Below, one piece after another: positions 25,601 to 40,600 of a stretch of 64,000 bases of DNA. Position numbers and translations under genes: made by a program. Position 1 is the first letter of the stretch. Each line of letters opens with the position of its first letter. Location: contig JBAMJV010003031.1 in assembly GCA_037951105.1 (NCBI GenBank), positions 1 through 64,000 of the forward strand, given 5' to 3'. Source of the DNA: Echinarachnius parma. Its lineage: Eukaryota > Echinodermata > Echinoidea > Clypeasteroida > Echinarachniidae. Below the pieces are notes generated by a model. The model was not told where the DNA came from. It ran no database searches and saw nothing but the letters and a program-made list of their open reading frames with translations.

Positions 25601-28600
25601 TATGTATGACCTTCATTTGACTTTCATTCTAAATAGCAGCGCTAAATTTGAGCAGGGCATGAAGGAAATAACCCGTAATTGGACCTCTTCCCCCCTTTTC
25701 GTCCCCTCTTCCTTGATGCATGGCACATTTCAACACTCTGGTGTCCAAACTAGGTGTATGCTCTGACACGCACTCATGGCATACTTGACTCTCCGTAGCG
25801 AACAAGCTTTTATAGTACCGCACTAATTACATTTTGTCATATGTATATTATTTAACACTAGAGATTTTTGGTTATGTCTTAATTTTACATTATATTGTTA
25901 TATATTTGGTTAGATCAAAGCTCACTGAAATAAGACCCCATTCCCCATTAACCCTTTCTGGGGGGTGTTGCATAAAGAGTTGCGATTAATTGCAAAGTTA
26001 CGGTTAATCGCGCAAGTCAGAAAATGCCCCTTAAAGATGGACACAAGATGGCGCTACACAACGCGGGATACCGGGGTACAACGGTACCCCGGGGTACTGC
26101 GTGTGTCATCATATATTCTGACTTGTGATCGATTGCAACTTTGCTATTAATCACAACTCTTTATGCAACACCCCCCAGGACTGGTTGGTTTTGCTATAGA
26201 CCCTGCCCGAGTATTTTCTGGACCAGTCCTGAAGGGGTATAGGCCTATTTTCAACCCTCTTCCATGATGCATGCATTTCAACGCCTCATTGAATTGCATA
26301 CCAGATGGTGCATACATGGCATGCTATACATACTTGTATTTGACTTTCAGCAGTGAATTGTAACAAACTTTAATAGTGATTTGAAAATGAGCAAAGAAAA
26401 ATAGGCTTAAAGGGATAGTTGAGTTCTGGTAAAAGAGGGTACAGTTTTGGTCAAACTGAATTTTTAGTAAGCAAAACCAACACCATTACATTACAAACGA
26501 ATAGTTATAACTCCACCATGCTCGAAAGAAATAAAAAATTATAAAAGTAAACAAATTATTTTGTGTAGTGCCCTCTATACCAAAACTCAACTATCTCTTT
26601 AATAGTGTGCAACTATTAATATATTTGTTTACTTTTATAATAATAGTTGCAAACGAAGAAATTCCCCCAAAATACACCCCTTCTCCCCTTCCTGTTTGAT
26701 GCATGAATGTCAATACTCTGGAGTCCAAACTACGTGTGTGCTCTGACGTCCATACTTGGCATATTTGCCGTTTGACTCTCATATTTATGCCATTACCTAG
26801 TTTTCATGTTTTAAGTTTGATACTATACTTGTACAAGGGGGAAATTCCCTGTAATTTGATCTCCTTCCCCGTAATTCCCCCCTTTTTGGTAATGTATTTA
26901 GTTTATTACTTCTTTATTATACTCTGATGATGTGATCTTACTCTTGTACCCACCGGTTTCGATTTTCAATCCATATTAAATCATTACACACTTAATTATT
27001 GCAAATATTTAGCTATTCTTTACATGCATTATACATCTATTATTATTTTGGATGGAGCAGCCAACTGATTGGGGAGGGGGCACGCAATATCCATCAGATT
27101 GGAAAAGTAGCCCCCTAAAATAAAAAATTAATTCCTGCATTGGGGGCACGTAAGTAAGTTATTTATCTGTTTGAGGGAAAACGTTATACCACTGTACATG
27201 AACTACAAACTCTTTCTTATTCACTTTTGCAATAAAACGTTGGGGGTGCCCCAGTATCTAAAGTTATGATCTAATTATGACAAAGTCTGAATGCAAACTG
27301 GCAGATCTGGTTATGTAATATCAATGATTCAAGATGAGTTGATAGAAGTTATACACGTGCAAGCAATTGTGGTCGCGTTTCTTCAGGCTGGCTTTAAAGG
27401 GATTTAGTAACTTTGATGACATGTGCAAAGAGTGATGTGTATTAAATAAATTATAATAATATAGCGTCTAATATGATTGATAATCATCTCTAAGCGTATT
27501 GTTGTGATCTGATATGTCCCCTGAGTAATGTGTGAAAATATAATATATATGGCCATGGTATGAGCGAAAAATGTGATATTCGCTAATTCATTGTACTGAA
27601 TTTACACACAGTTATAACTTTCCAGTGGATAATTAAACATTTGAACACTTCAATCGTAAATATCTTTTTAAAAGATTGACTAGTCTAGTGATAACCATGC
27701 ACCCCACTTTGTTCATTTTAATTATTGATATCTATAGGCTATTTACTAAGAACTGATTGACATTTCATGACCAGAATGCAAATCATATCATTATAGTAAC
27801 ATTACTCTGACTTCAGTTTCTAATTTTTATTTGTAAAATATGTACAGAAAGTAAATGGGACATATACAATTAGATACAATTAAATTTGATGAAACATTTC
27901 TGTTCAATATATTTAACAAAATTGTATCAATGGTTTTCAAGATCAATTAATGACAATCATGTAAGTGTGTATTTAAATCTGTAGGAATGTTTGTAAAAAT
28001 ATGTCCCATTTTGTGAAACATTTTTTGTTCTGAATTTTGAACACTGCATTATTCCTCAATCGCTGGCACATGTGTCAATTTAAGCTACATGTATAACTAA
28101 TAATAATTATTGGAATTTTACTATTGATGTTAATAAAATTTGACATGTCACATTAATGTTGAAATATTAATTCTTGAAATGCTGAACAATCATTAATGTA
28201 ACTTATCAAATTGCTGACATGTATGTCATTCATGTTGTTTACCAGTGCTTAATTGAAGATTAGTTACTGACGTACATGTATGTTATATGTGTGTTTTCAT
28301 TTTTAGAAATTATGTCACATTTATGTTTACAACAAATTGACTCAATTATGAACATTCATTGTTCAATGTTCTTCATACATTGCTGACATGTTTTTATTGG
28401 TTTATGATTATGCAACTAATTAGATAGAATTTGACACATCACATGAATGGTATTTCCGGAAGACTCTTTTCAATCTCACTGCCTTTAACTTTTAACTCAC
28501 TTGAGTGTTTTTACAAAGATAACAATAACAAATAACTCTATTACAAATTATGGGGACAAGTTTGTATTATTTGTATTCATTAATTAATTTATTTGTGTTT

Positions 28601-31600
28601 CTATTTATTTATTTATTTGTTAAATCATTATCAGTAGTAGTACTTAGTAGTATTTTATTTAATTAATTTATTTTTGACATTTTTTTGGGACATTTTGGGG
28701 GGTTCTTTTTTATTTTTTGGCTGATCACCTGATCCTTTGTCAATTTTCTTTCACTGACACAGCAATGCACCAAAGTGGTAATGCTTTGTTTGTAATCAAT
28801 GAGATGCTATGTTACTACATGTACTATGTTTAAAGGACTTTTAGCAAATAAATAAATGTTGCTCATTTCCAATATTATTTGAATACCTCATGTTTTCACA
28901 TAAAAAGAATCACACAAAATTACTCAGCATCCCAATACCTTTCAAGCTGTACCAGTTTATTTCAGCAGTTGCTAGTTTAATTGTATTGGCATATCTACAT
29001 GTGCCACTTTAATATCTAATCAAGATAGTACATTGTATTGCGTTTAATTTTAGTTGCACTTTTTTGTGGGGGGAGGGTCAATTTCAAACCTTTTTTCTGC
29101 ACTAACTTGTTGCATTTAAAATGTTTATTTAATTACATTGTTGTGTAGTAATTATTTTATACAAATTACCTTTTCACCTATGTGGTCTAACTTTAGAAGA
29201 CCGTTTGAGAGATTTTGACCAGTCGAGTCCTAAATTTTCACATAAAATTGTTGACTATTTAGACTATTTCAGGACTAATTAAATTAAAAAAAACATATAA
29301 TTACATATCTACAAGTATATGAAAGGGGTCCTAAAGCTAGTCAGTTTCCTGACTAAGAGAGATCTGCTAAAGTGATTAGCAGTGGCAATGATATATCTCT
29401 AACAGGCAGCAATGATTGGCTCGTCTGCAATGTGAATGCACACCCATCCCAGACATCAAGACTCCACCATGAGGGAGGGAGCCTATAGTCTCTTCCAGGT
29501 CTTACTTAGTCTAGAAGCTGTAGTGTAGTTTGCCTTAGCTTGTTTTTGGTAGTCTATAATTCATGCAATATTTAGCATGGCTTGGTATTAAAACTGGCTA
29601 ATATTGGCCGGTGTGCACTAAAACTGTGTGTTGCCAATCAAATTTCATAAAGTAAACAAAATAAACAAACGCACATACTTGTAAACAAAAAAACGAACAT
29701 CCCAATCAAAATCTCTCAAAGTTCCAAACCCTCTACTAAAAGCCATAAGGAAAACAAAGAAACAAACAAATGAACAAACAAACAAACACAAAAACAAACA
29801 AACAAACAAACAAACAACCAAACAAAATAGATATGCATTGAATAGTAGATATGGAATTGAATATTAGGGTCTGAGGATAGAGACTATGAGCACATGAACA
29901 TGAGTTTGTACTTTAGAGGCCCTGTTTGGGATTAGCTTGCAACATTTGTGCAGTTTTCTCTGCGCCCCCGCATTCCCTCTGTTCTCCTTCCCCCCCTTCC
30001 CCGGACTAGAAGAAAGAAAAGTGATCCGGAAATGAAATTGATATCGCCATAAATGACAGGAAAACATTGAGGTGAAGATAAAAATCAGATAAAGAGGAGG
30101 GGGGGGGGGGGGGGGGGAGAGTAAAGTAGAGGAAGAAATAGGAGATGGAAGGATTAGAAAGAGAGAGTGTGGCAGAGAACAAAATATATGAGCCAGATCA
30201 TCTTCCCCATCCCTGATATGAAATAAGAAGAGAACAAAAATGTTCTGCGAATGAAATGGATATCGCCACAGATGACAGGAAAACATAGAGGTGAGAAGAA
30301 AACATGAGATAGAGAGAGAGAAGGAAAGAAATGAAGAGAGAGTGAGGGGGGAAGAGAAAGAAATTGGAGACTGAAAGATCATCTTTCCCCTTCCCTGATT
30401 AAAACAAAAAGCGGAAAAATTATCTAAAAATGAAATAGATCGTGCCATGAATGACAAGAAATATACAAAAATAAGAAGAAATTGAGAAAAAGAACAATCG
30501 GAACTCGGTGAGAATACTACAGAAGAGTGCCACAGAGAAAGAGAAGAAGCAAGAAATAATGAGAAATAAAAGGAAACGGATATTAAAAGAGAGAAGGAAA
30601 ATGAAGAGAGTGATAGAAATAAAAAATAAGATGTGAGAGATGAGAAACAACATGTACAGAAGTCAGAAGAGTGTTGCAAAGAAAGAGAAGAAGCAAGAAA
30701 GAAAAGGAAATGGAATAAGAGAGAAGGAAAACGAAGAGAGAGATGGAAATAGAATTAAGATGCGAGAGGATAAGAGAAAATGAGAGAGGGGGGAAGAAGT
30801 ATTAGAAAGATGCAAGAAATAATAAACTAATCACATAAACACAGAGATAACGGAGATCAAGAAAAGGAAGACAGGAAGGGAAGTGAAGAGGTAGAGGGGG
30901 TTTAAATACTTTTGCTTTGATCAATCTCGAACTGCCCTGAATTCGTCATTGCGGTAATAAGTGTAGCCCCCTCTCCCTATTCCCTATGATGCATGGGGGG
31001 TGTTTCACACAGATCCTAAGTTGAACTTAACTCTAAGTCGGACTTATCTATTATGGAAAACCATTTGTATCCTTGGAATAAAATATATTCAAAACCAAGA
31101 ATGCAAGTATGTTAGGCTGTCATAAATTTTACATCAAAAACATGGAATCTCCTTGATAATAAAAAAAAATTAATGATTTAAATAAACTTTTTATGAGTTT
31201 TAAAAAGGACTTTTAAAACATTTAAAAGAGAAACTAATGGCTTTCCATACTTATTAAGTCCAACTTAGAGATAAGTTCACTTTAGGATCTTTGTGAAACA
31301 CCCCCATGGTTATCCCGCTAATATCGTAGCCCCCTGTTCCCTATGGTAGAAGGCCTACAGATCTCCTGTCCTGTCTAGCTCTGCACATGTTGTGCCAGGT
31401 TTGAAGCGCATGATACATACAACCGTGGGCGTTTGACATTCCAAACTATCAAGTATACCTATGACACGACTGATTGATGCATACATGTGGTATTGTGATT
31501 CCTAGAGGTGTATATTGTATGTGATGGAGGATTTCAGACAGAGCTTAGGTTTAACCCTCTCTCTACCTGTTTTATGTATATACATATAGTTCAATGTTTA

Positions 31601-34600
31601 TGTGTATCACTTGTCAGTTCATCACCCCGAGGAATGCTCTGCTAGATCTGAAAGCTTGGCTATTTTGACTTACAGAGTTTAAATACGAAACACCATTAGG
31701 TCATTCCTGTTACAATACCTCAGACCGGACCGTTCTAAAAAGGATAAGTTGGATATTGTTGTGATGGTGTATTGTGTTATGCTGTTGGAATACAGAGTTT
31801 TGATCATACAAAAGACCATTCGGCATCCATTCATATTACTTCGGACCGTTGTTATGAAAAGTCCGATGTTGTTTTAATAGTGAAAGACCGTTCGGACATT
31901 AGTTTTATATTTGACCCATTATCAAAGGGATATAAAGTGGATAATACTATTGTTGGATCTATCACTTGGAAGATTTCGCATTCAAACTTTTAACTTTAAC
32001 TTTGTTTCTGTGAGTATTCCCCGTTGATTTTACTAATTTCAATCCACCACACATTTGATTTTAGCACAACATGCATTAAATATGCAGTCAAACCTGTGTA
32101 TAGCAACCACCAATGGGGAAACAAAGTGGCCACTGTAGACAGGTGACCTTTATAGACACTTTCTGTAACATCTTTTCTCAGCAGGGGATCACTTTTTGTG
32201 GCCACCATAGGCAGGATGACTAATACATTTAGGTGGCCACAAAAACATGGTTCTATTCGAATTTTTGAATGGGATGCTCTATTTTGTTGGATGCTGTTAA
32301 GTCCCGGTAGACAGGTGGGTTTATAATGTTGTTGTGAACATCTTTTTTTATTAATATTAATCTTTTGTTATGTCTGAATGTTGCCCTGGCAAATATTGCT
32401 ACTTCTTTGCCAAATAATATTGATGATTTCCTGTGAATGTTACAAGTGTTTCCTGGTAACAATGATCATGCAGCCAAAAGAAACTTTTTTAGGGTAGACT
32501 GGAAAAAACAACCAGTTAAATTTATACCGATCTTTTGCTTTTGTCTCTGCCGACGAAGATCAATCTACTTTCTTTCTATTGTAGTGCCAGGCGTCTTCTC
32601 CTATTTGGATATTATGCGGGAAAGGGAAAATGATTAATTAACGTGGGAGGTTACTAGATCAATGTACATACATGCATTAGATATTGTTGAGTGGTCTAAT
32701 ACCATTTTCTTCCAACTAATCTGTGACCAAGTTAGACAATTATATTTTGAAGGAAAATTATTCAAGCTCTCCATTTATTTTATTAGATGATGCACTTTGT
32801 TTTTTATTTTGAAATTGCTTCTTGATTTTCCTTCTAAACTGCTTCTAAAAGAGGATTACAAAACAAAATGTAATCAAAGTGCATAATTTGACCATTTTCT
32901 TTTACATGGGATAGGCTATAGATACACTGCCATTGTGGACTTCAGTTGCCAGATGGGTGTATTGTAGTTCAAGCAGCAATTCAAGCTACTGTAACGTTTT
33001 TATTTTCGCGCATTTATATTCGCGGGTTTTAATATTCGTGGACGCTGACTTCAGCGCAAAATCCGCGAAAATTAATGCACCGCGAACATTACCACGTTTA
33101 CAGTATTGTAGTTCAAGCGGCAATTCAAGATATCCCCCAGCTACACCATCACTGTACTGTCAGTGACACAGTACTAATAAATTAACCCCAATAGGAAACC
33201 ATTACAGCGACTTACTCATTGATTATAGAAGCACAGGTGTACTAGTACATGAGGTACATTAACTTGTAAACTATATCTTGTTTTTTTAAGTAGCATCCTC
33301 TCTGCCCCTCCCTCCACTTAACCCCTTAACCCTCCCAAATTAAATTTATTTCTAGTATCCATTTATCCATAGTCTTTTTGACAAGTTTACTACATGACTA
33401 GTTTTAATATCTCTAATAATCTACAATAATCTACAATTAATCAAAGGAAGAAAGGAAGTCTATTCAATTCATTCAACACTTATCTACTGTATACATTATT
33501 AAAGGAACAAATACAAATATCTGATTCTGTGAATATTGTGACAACAAGAATAGACCATTGCACCGAGAGGGTTCAAGGGATTATTAAAAGGGATCTAGTA
33601 ACTTTGTTGACATGTGCAAAAACTGGTGAATGGTTGATAAAATGTGTACTTCTATGATCTGATATATCCATGTTGAGTGATTTTTATATTATGACAATCA
33701 TTTATCATGAAGCCTGTTTTATTTGTTTTTTCTCTACACACATTCCACTTGTTCACGTTCAAATGTGAGTTTACCTCTCAGAAATGTTTATTAAAAATTT
33801 CCTATAATTTCCTGTTTTTCTCTGACTCTTCCCCCCCTCTTGGTAATCATCTAATCTGTTTTTTCTGCATGCTTGTTATATTAAAAAAAAATGGAGGAAT
33901 GAGTTTGGTTATAAGTTAGGAATTTAAGCATGAAATGAACATCATTCATTAATTTAGGTGACCTCAAATTGTAGTTCCAGATGTTTTGTGTTGGTGGTCA
34001 TTTTAGTTGTCAGTTTATTATCATTAGCTTAATAGATGAGGTGGTGACCATAAACATTATTGGTCTGTTTTTAGCTCATCCGGCCCGAAGGGCCCGATGA
34101 GCTTATGCCATGGCGTGGCGTCCGTCCGTCCGTCCGTCCTTCCGTCCTTCCATCCGTCCTTCCATCCTTCCGTCCGTCCGTCCACAGTTTTCAAAATGCT
34201 TCTTCTTCGTTATTTTTCAACCGATTTTGATTCTGATTGTTTCATATGATAGGGCTAGGAGGGGGATTTAAAACTTCTTCACAGAATCGTGAAATTCATT
34301 ATCTATGGTAATTTATGCAAATTTATTCAAAATCACAAAAAATGCTTCTTCTCCTTCATTTCTCGACCGATTTTGATTTGGTTTGCTTTATCTGGTAGAG
34401 CTAACTTTGGTACTCTAAACTTCTACACAGAATTTTGAAATTTTTCTCCATTAATTAATTATGGTAATTTATGCAAATTTATTCCAAAAATAACAAAAAT
34501 TGCTTCTTCTCCCTCATTTCTTGACCGATTTTCATTCTGTTTGGTTTATCTAATAGGGCTAGGAGGGGGATTTAAAACTTCTACACAGAATCATGAAATT

Positions 34601-37600
34601 CATTATCTATGGTAATTTATGCAAATTTATTTGAAATCACAAAAAATACTTCTTCTCCTTCATTTCTCGACCGATTTTGATTTGGTTTGCTTTATCTGGT
34701 AAAGCTAACTTTGGTACACTAAACTTGTACACAGAATTTTGAAATTTTTCTCCATTAATTAATGATGGTAATTTTTTATTATTATTATTATTATTTTTTA
34801 TTTTTTATTTTATTTTTTAAAATTTTTTTTTTTTAATTAATTAATTAATTAATTAATTAATTAATTAATTAATTTATTTATTTTTAAAAATTTTGTTGTT
34901 GTTGCTAATTTATTATTATTTTTTTGAAATTTATTTATTTATTTATTTTTATTTTTTGTAAAATCTTTTTTTTAATTTAATTTTTTTCTTTTTCTTTTAA
35001 AAAAATTTTTTCTTTAAAAAAAAATTTTGTTTCCCCATGTCCCTTCCGGGGCGTCAAATTTCAAATTTATATTTTTTTCACTCTAATTTTTTAATTTTTT
35101 ATTTTTATGTCCCTTCCAGGACATCAAATTTGCGATATTTGATGTTGCGAGATGCCGGATGAGCACTACGTCATTGACGTTCTGGTTTCACAGTATGATA
35201 CCATTAAACATAGTCTTGTGTAAGAATTTGCTGTGAAAGTGTATGTCATTAAATGATATTAATAGCTGACCTCAAACTTTAGTGTCCCCAAAGCGTCTAG
35301 GTGTATCATCATTTTAGTCGTAAAAAAATTGTCTTATGTCGATGAATGAATGGTTATAACCAAAATATTTACGGCCCCATTTCCCTCAGTTAAACCTTTG
35401 TATGTAGAGTTTCATTATTCTCATTCTCTCATGATTTTATTCTGCGTCTAACGTTCTTGTCGTACTTATGTCCATAAGGATCTGGTCTTCGGTGTACTGC
35501 ACAGAGCAGCTACGCTTTGCAGTACTCTAAACTCTGCGAGTATGCCATCGTATCGCTGTAGATAAAATTACAAAATCTTAATAAATATTATGTTTTTTTC
35601 CCCCTTGTTATTTTCCCTGCAGTTAAGAGGAAGCGTCTTACATACGTTCGCGCCATGAGGCTCCGGTCTTCGGTGTACTGCACGGTACAGCTGCGCTTTG
35701 CTATGCAGTACTAAAAAATCTAAGATTACGCCATTAACATATTTTGTAAATAAAGTTATAACAGCTTTAGAAATAATTTCCATGTTTTCTCTCTCTCTTT
35801 CATAAATTCTCCCTGCAGTTAAGAGGAAGAGGCTAACATACGTCCGTGCCATGAGGCTCCGGTCTTCTGTGTACTGCACGGTGCAGCCGCTCTTAGCTAT
35901 GCAGTACTCCAAACTCTACGAATATGCCGTCATCGTGTCGCTGCAGATGGACGAGGAGACGAGAAGATACGAGCCGTACGAGATCAGGAGATTCCCGCAT
36001 GAGGTAGGACCTTTTTTTGTGTTCGTTAGCACTGTGTGTACCCACTAGTTGCCTTGCTGGAATGCTCCCCAGGGAGTGGAAACTGTGCACTGTATGTGCT
36101 ATGCACCATTGTCTAAGTGCTGATGACTTTTTTTTTTTTTCCAAATGTTTTTTTGATCAAATTGTTGATTTCAAGGCCTATTTTTGTTCATCTCTTTACG
36201 TTAACAGATTCACATAGTCAATTATAAAATGGAAAAGTTTATATTTTGTATGTGTGGGGCGTTTCCCAATACTGCTTTATACCATGTAGCTTTAAATAAA
36301 TGAAAAATTAACAAAGAAAATGTATCTCTGCTTGGGATCGATTCCAAGACCTCTTGATTGCTAGAACGGTGCTTGCTCTTAGCAGAGGTACTTCCCCGAA
36401 ACTCTTTCCAGAGCTTGTTCTAGTAAGAATCTTTATTCTACATATATTGGGAGGGTAGGACAAGTTTCAGCCTATTATTAGAAACATGTACACGCACCAG
36501 GACATGACATACCCTTTGGATGTTGGAATGAACCATGAAATCTGTAGGCCATAGGTATTTTTCTACAAAATCCCCTCGTTATGCCCCAAGCTTTCTGCAG
36601 CTAGCTTGTAGGTGAAAGTATTTTCTCAACAAAGTTTGTGGTGGTTTCCCTCCGATCTCCCTCCTCCAGAATGGTGGATGTGATCTCACCACCAGTAGGG
36701 AAATGCCTCCTGAGCAGGAAAAGCAAAATTTGAAATATCTTTGTATGTTTTGTACGTTTTTTTGTTGGTTATTTTGTATTTGTATTATTGTTATTATTAT
36801 TATTATTATTATTATGATTATTATGATTATGATGATTATGATTATGATTTTGATTATTTTTATATTATCATTATTTATATTAGTATTAGTATTAGTACTA
36901 GTATTAGTATTAGTATTAGTATTAGTATTAGTATTAGTATTATTATTATCATAATTATTATGATTATTATTATTATTATGATTGTTTTTGTTAGTATTAA
37001 GCTAGTATCAAGCTCACCTGCCTGAAAAAAATACCATGTACGTAGCATTGATCTCTATTGCAAATTTATGGGGGCTCTTTTTGTCATTTTAGGGGCTGAA
37101 CCCTGAGTCCTCATGTATTTTTGTAATTTCTGCTGCTGCCAAGTGTTTCTTTGTGTGGGAGGAGATGGAAGAGTGATTGTGCCAAAACAGATGTAACTGT
37201 TAAAAAAGTTGTTGAATACTAAATGCCTGTTGTTTTTGTGTGCAATTTAAAGGATCCCTTCAATGATATCAATTTTAAAGTAATAGCAAATCTATAAATA
37301 TTAATTTTCTTGATCCTATAAATGATTCTTCTTTTACAAAGAAAAAAATTCAGTTTCTGCTGCTATTGTTTGAAAATAAAAAATATGTTTGAAATATTGA
37401 TTTTTTTTATTACGTACACAGGTGAGCGACAGCCAATCAGACAAGCTCCGAGCTATCCCACAATTCTGCTTTCCCGACGCCTTCAAGTGGGCGCCCGTGG
37501 ATAAGTACAACAGCGAAAGTTTCACCTTTGTACTAACCAGCTCCGATGGCTCGCGGCTCTACGGATACAACAGGAGGATACTTGTAAGTTGAATGAACCG

Positions 37601-40600
37601 TTTGAATATTATACTGTAGCAATAATTATTACAAGCGTTGTATAACCCTGTAGATATTTTAGAATTAAAAAATGAAAGTTTTTGCTTTGTACTAACCAGC
37701 TCTGATGGCTCATGGTTCTATGGTTACAACGGAAGGATACCTTAGCAACTCATTTGTATATTACGCTATAATCATTATTTCGATAATTATGTGTATTTAT
37801 ACAACCATTGTGTTACCCTGTGGATAAGTCTTTATAGCCAGGGTTTGACTGTACCAGTTTGAATATAACATTCAAATCAATATAAAATTTACATCATTGT
37901 TACAGTTTAAGTGCTGTACAAGTATTTTGGTTAGTAAAAATGGTATTAAGAATGGTATTCACATTTGTTTCCCCCTGAAATTTTGGTTTTCATCCAGAAC
38001 AGTCTGTAAAAAATGGTTAACCTTTTCACTCCCGCACTAATTACAATGCGGTGAGAGAGGGGAATTGAGTCAATCTTTAGCTAAATTAAATTTTATAAAA
38101 ATGTATTGTACAATGTAGGTCAGAGCATTCTCTATGTGATGCAAGCCTTTCCAATAATAATCATAATTTATAATTATGCGGAAATCTTTTCCCCCAAAAA
38201 TAAGAGCGATGAATTGGGTTTCTAAATTTTGCAAACCATCAGAGCATTCTAGATGTGATGCAAATTTGGGAATTTTTTTCAAAAAAAATAAGAGAGATAA
38301 AGTGGGTTTCTATATATGGCTCCTAAACTTTAAACATGATTATTTCTGAATTACAAAAAGTGACTCAGCGCCCTCTTCTTTCTCAACCGACGGACGATAC
38401 GTCACACATGCATGCCATGAAACATTCAAAGCTTTTGTTTTCTTTTGTTTTTGAATATATTGTATTCCCAGGCTACAAATGGCTTTCCATAATAGTAAGG
38501 TCTAACTTAGAGTTAAGTTCAACTTAGGATCTTTGTGAAACACCCCCTTGGAGGTTCAATTTTTACTGAGATGATCATGATTCACAGATGTCTGTGGGGT
38601 AATTCATGTGCAAGTGACTTTTAATATAATGTCCATTTTACTCTAACCCAATCATCATCATTTTGTATCATCGCACAACTTCCTGCCAATGGCAGGCAAA
38701 TCTGAGTGCTACCAGAGGTAGTGTGCGTGATGAGCCATTTAGGTTGCTACCCAATCTACAACCAACTATTATTATATGATGTTGAAAAATTTCCCTTTTT
38801 TCCAACATTACATTTTTTGATACCACATTTTAAATGTCTAATGTAAGAATGTTTTATTGTTTGTTTGTTTTTCTTTAGCCTCCTGGCCGAGGCCCCAGGT
38901 TACCAGAGGTAGTGTGCGTGATGCGCCATTTAGGTTGCTACCCAATCTACAACCAATTATTATATGATGTTGAAAAAGTTCCCTTTTTTCAACATTACAT
39001 TTGTTGATACCACATTTTAAATGTCTAATGTAAGAATGTTTTATTGTTTGTTTGTTTTTCTTTAGCCTCCTGGCCGAGGCCCTAGGTTACCAGAGGTTGT
39101 GTGTGTGATGAGCCCTAGATAGGTTGCTACCCAATCTACAACCAACTGTTGGATGAGATCGAAAACCGACTTAAGTTGTCCAATTCTTTTGACTTTCAAC
39201 TTACTTTTGCCTTTCCACCTCATTTAACTTCAATGTTTTGTTTTTTTATCCATTAGCCCCCTGGCAAAGGCCCTAGGTTGCCAGAGGTTGTGTGTGTGAT
39301 GAGCCCTATAGGCTGCTACCCAATCTACAACCAGCTGTTGGATGAGGTAGAGAACAGAAGAAAGACTTCAATCTCTGCCGTGGAGAACCTACTCAAACTA
39401 GCGTACGACTGTCCCTTCCCTAGACCGGTAAGCTTTCAATTTGTATTTTGACTTTTTAAAACAACACTATATTTTGTCACTCATAGATCTTGTTACGTCT
39501 TTGTTCTGTGATATTTGGTCTTAGTTTGTTAAAATTACACTGTCTTAGTTGCTATCCAGTCTAAATTTCATGTCATTTTACATTATTATATGCCATCAGT
39601 TTGCCCTCTGTTCTATGGAAGTTCACTAATTACACTTTACCACAGGTTTCCCACTTTTTAAATGTTTGTTTATTGTCATAATACAATTTCCATAAAGCAT
39701 CTTAGATCGACGACTAAAAAGTGAGGCCTGCAATCGTCAAATTTTTCCTGGACTGCTTTGTTTTTTCACCTGGAAAACTCTTTTGTCTTTAGCTCAATTA
39801 ATCTGCGAGAGGTCCTGGGTTCAACTCCCAGACAAGGCCCCATATGTTATGAATCACCGCCACAACATCTATCATACCATGGCCCCGTTGCAGAAAGAGA
39901 TAAAATTGATTGGCAGAAAATTTTCACATTTTAACCAATCAGATTGGCACATTTAGTCACATGATCTGACTTAAAATTAGTTGCAACTTTACAATCGATT
40001 GCATCTCTTTTCGCCATGGGGCCATGACAGCCTCTCAAAAAGACCCAAAACTAACTAAAAAAAAGGACAGTAGAGATGAAGATGTGCATGAACAGACATG
40101 TAATAAAGTCTCAACAAACAAAACAAGTCTTCATTCACACTAAAGCATAAAAACAAAACTAGTCTTCATTCAAACTACATGTATATCAATATTTTACCCA
40201 GGAGGGCAGAACAATTTGCCATAGAGGGTAAAAACTGTAAGGTGAGCCTAGACACCCCGACTAGGCAAGTGCAAGGTCTACCCTTGCCCTACCCCATTCT
40301 GGTACACATCCCGGTACATCGCAGGAAGCCACTACGTTTCCTAGCCAAGAGACGATTTACTGTTGCTCCCGTGTGTCCTGGGTACCTGAGTCATCCCGCT
40401 TTGTACATAAAGGCAGTCAGTGTGTTCTGTAAAATTCTGAATCAAACATTGGATAGTGTTGGACAAATTATACCAAATTGAAATTACTTAGAAGAAATCT
40501 GCTGTAATTCGATAGAAGCACCAACTGATGGCCACATTTGTTTTTTTCTGGGGGAAAATTCAAATTTCATGTTGGGGGGCAACTTTTCTATCTTGCCTTC

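Larger units (their letters stand above)
36004..37421. other. intron 4; no other gene seen
   Basis: It holds a tRNA-like SINE remnant at 36336-36395 (minus) and the (ATT)n/(TTAGTA)n microsatellite at 36786-36995. Confidence 0.6.

Noticed and set aside
29864-30679. 271-codon minus-strand ORF, the longest in the window
   Set aside because: It is a Ser/Phe/Leu-rich translation of a purine/pyrimidine repeat tract with long homopolymers. There is no domain, and overlapping frames look alike.
36017-36217. Read-through of exon 4 into the intron as a longer coding exon
   Set aside because: The GTAGGA donor at 36004 and the in-phase join to 37422 restore a conserved uDENN domain. The read-through has no similarity.
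40179-40481. 100-codon plus-strand ORF inside intron 6
   Set aside because: No recognised motif. The DENND2 frame joins cleanly from 39427 to 41236 without it, and human proteins are contiguous at that point. It could still be an unknown cassette exon, but nothing supports it.
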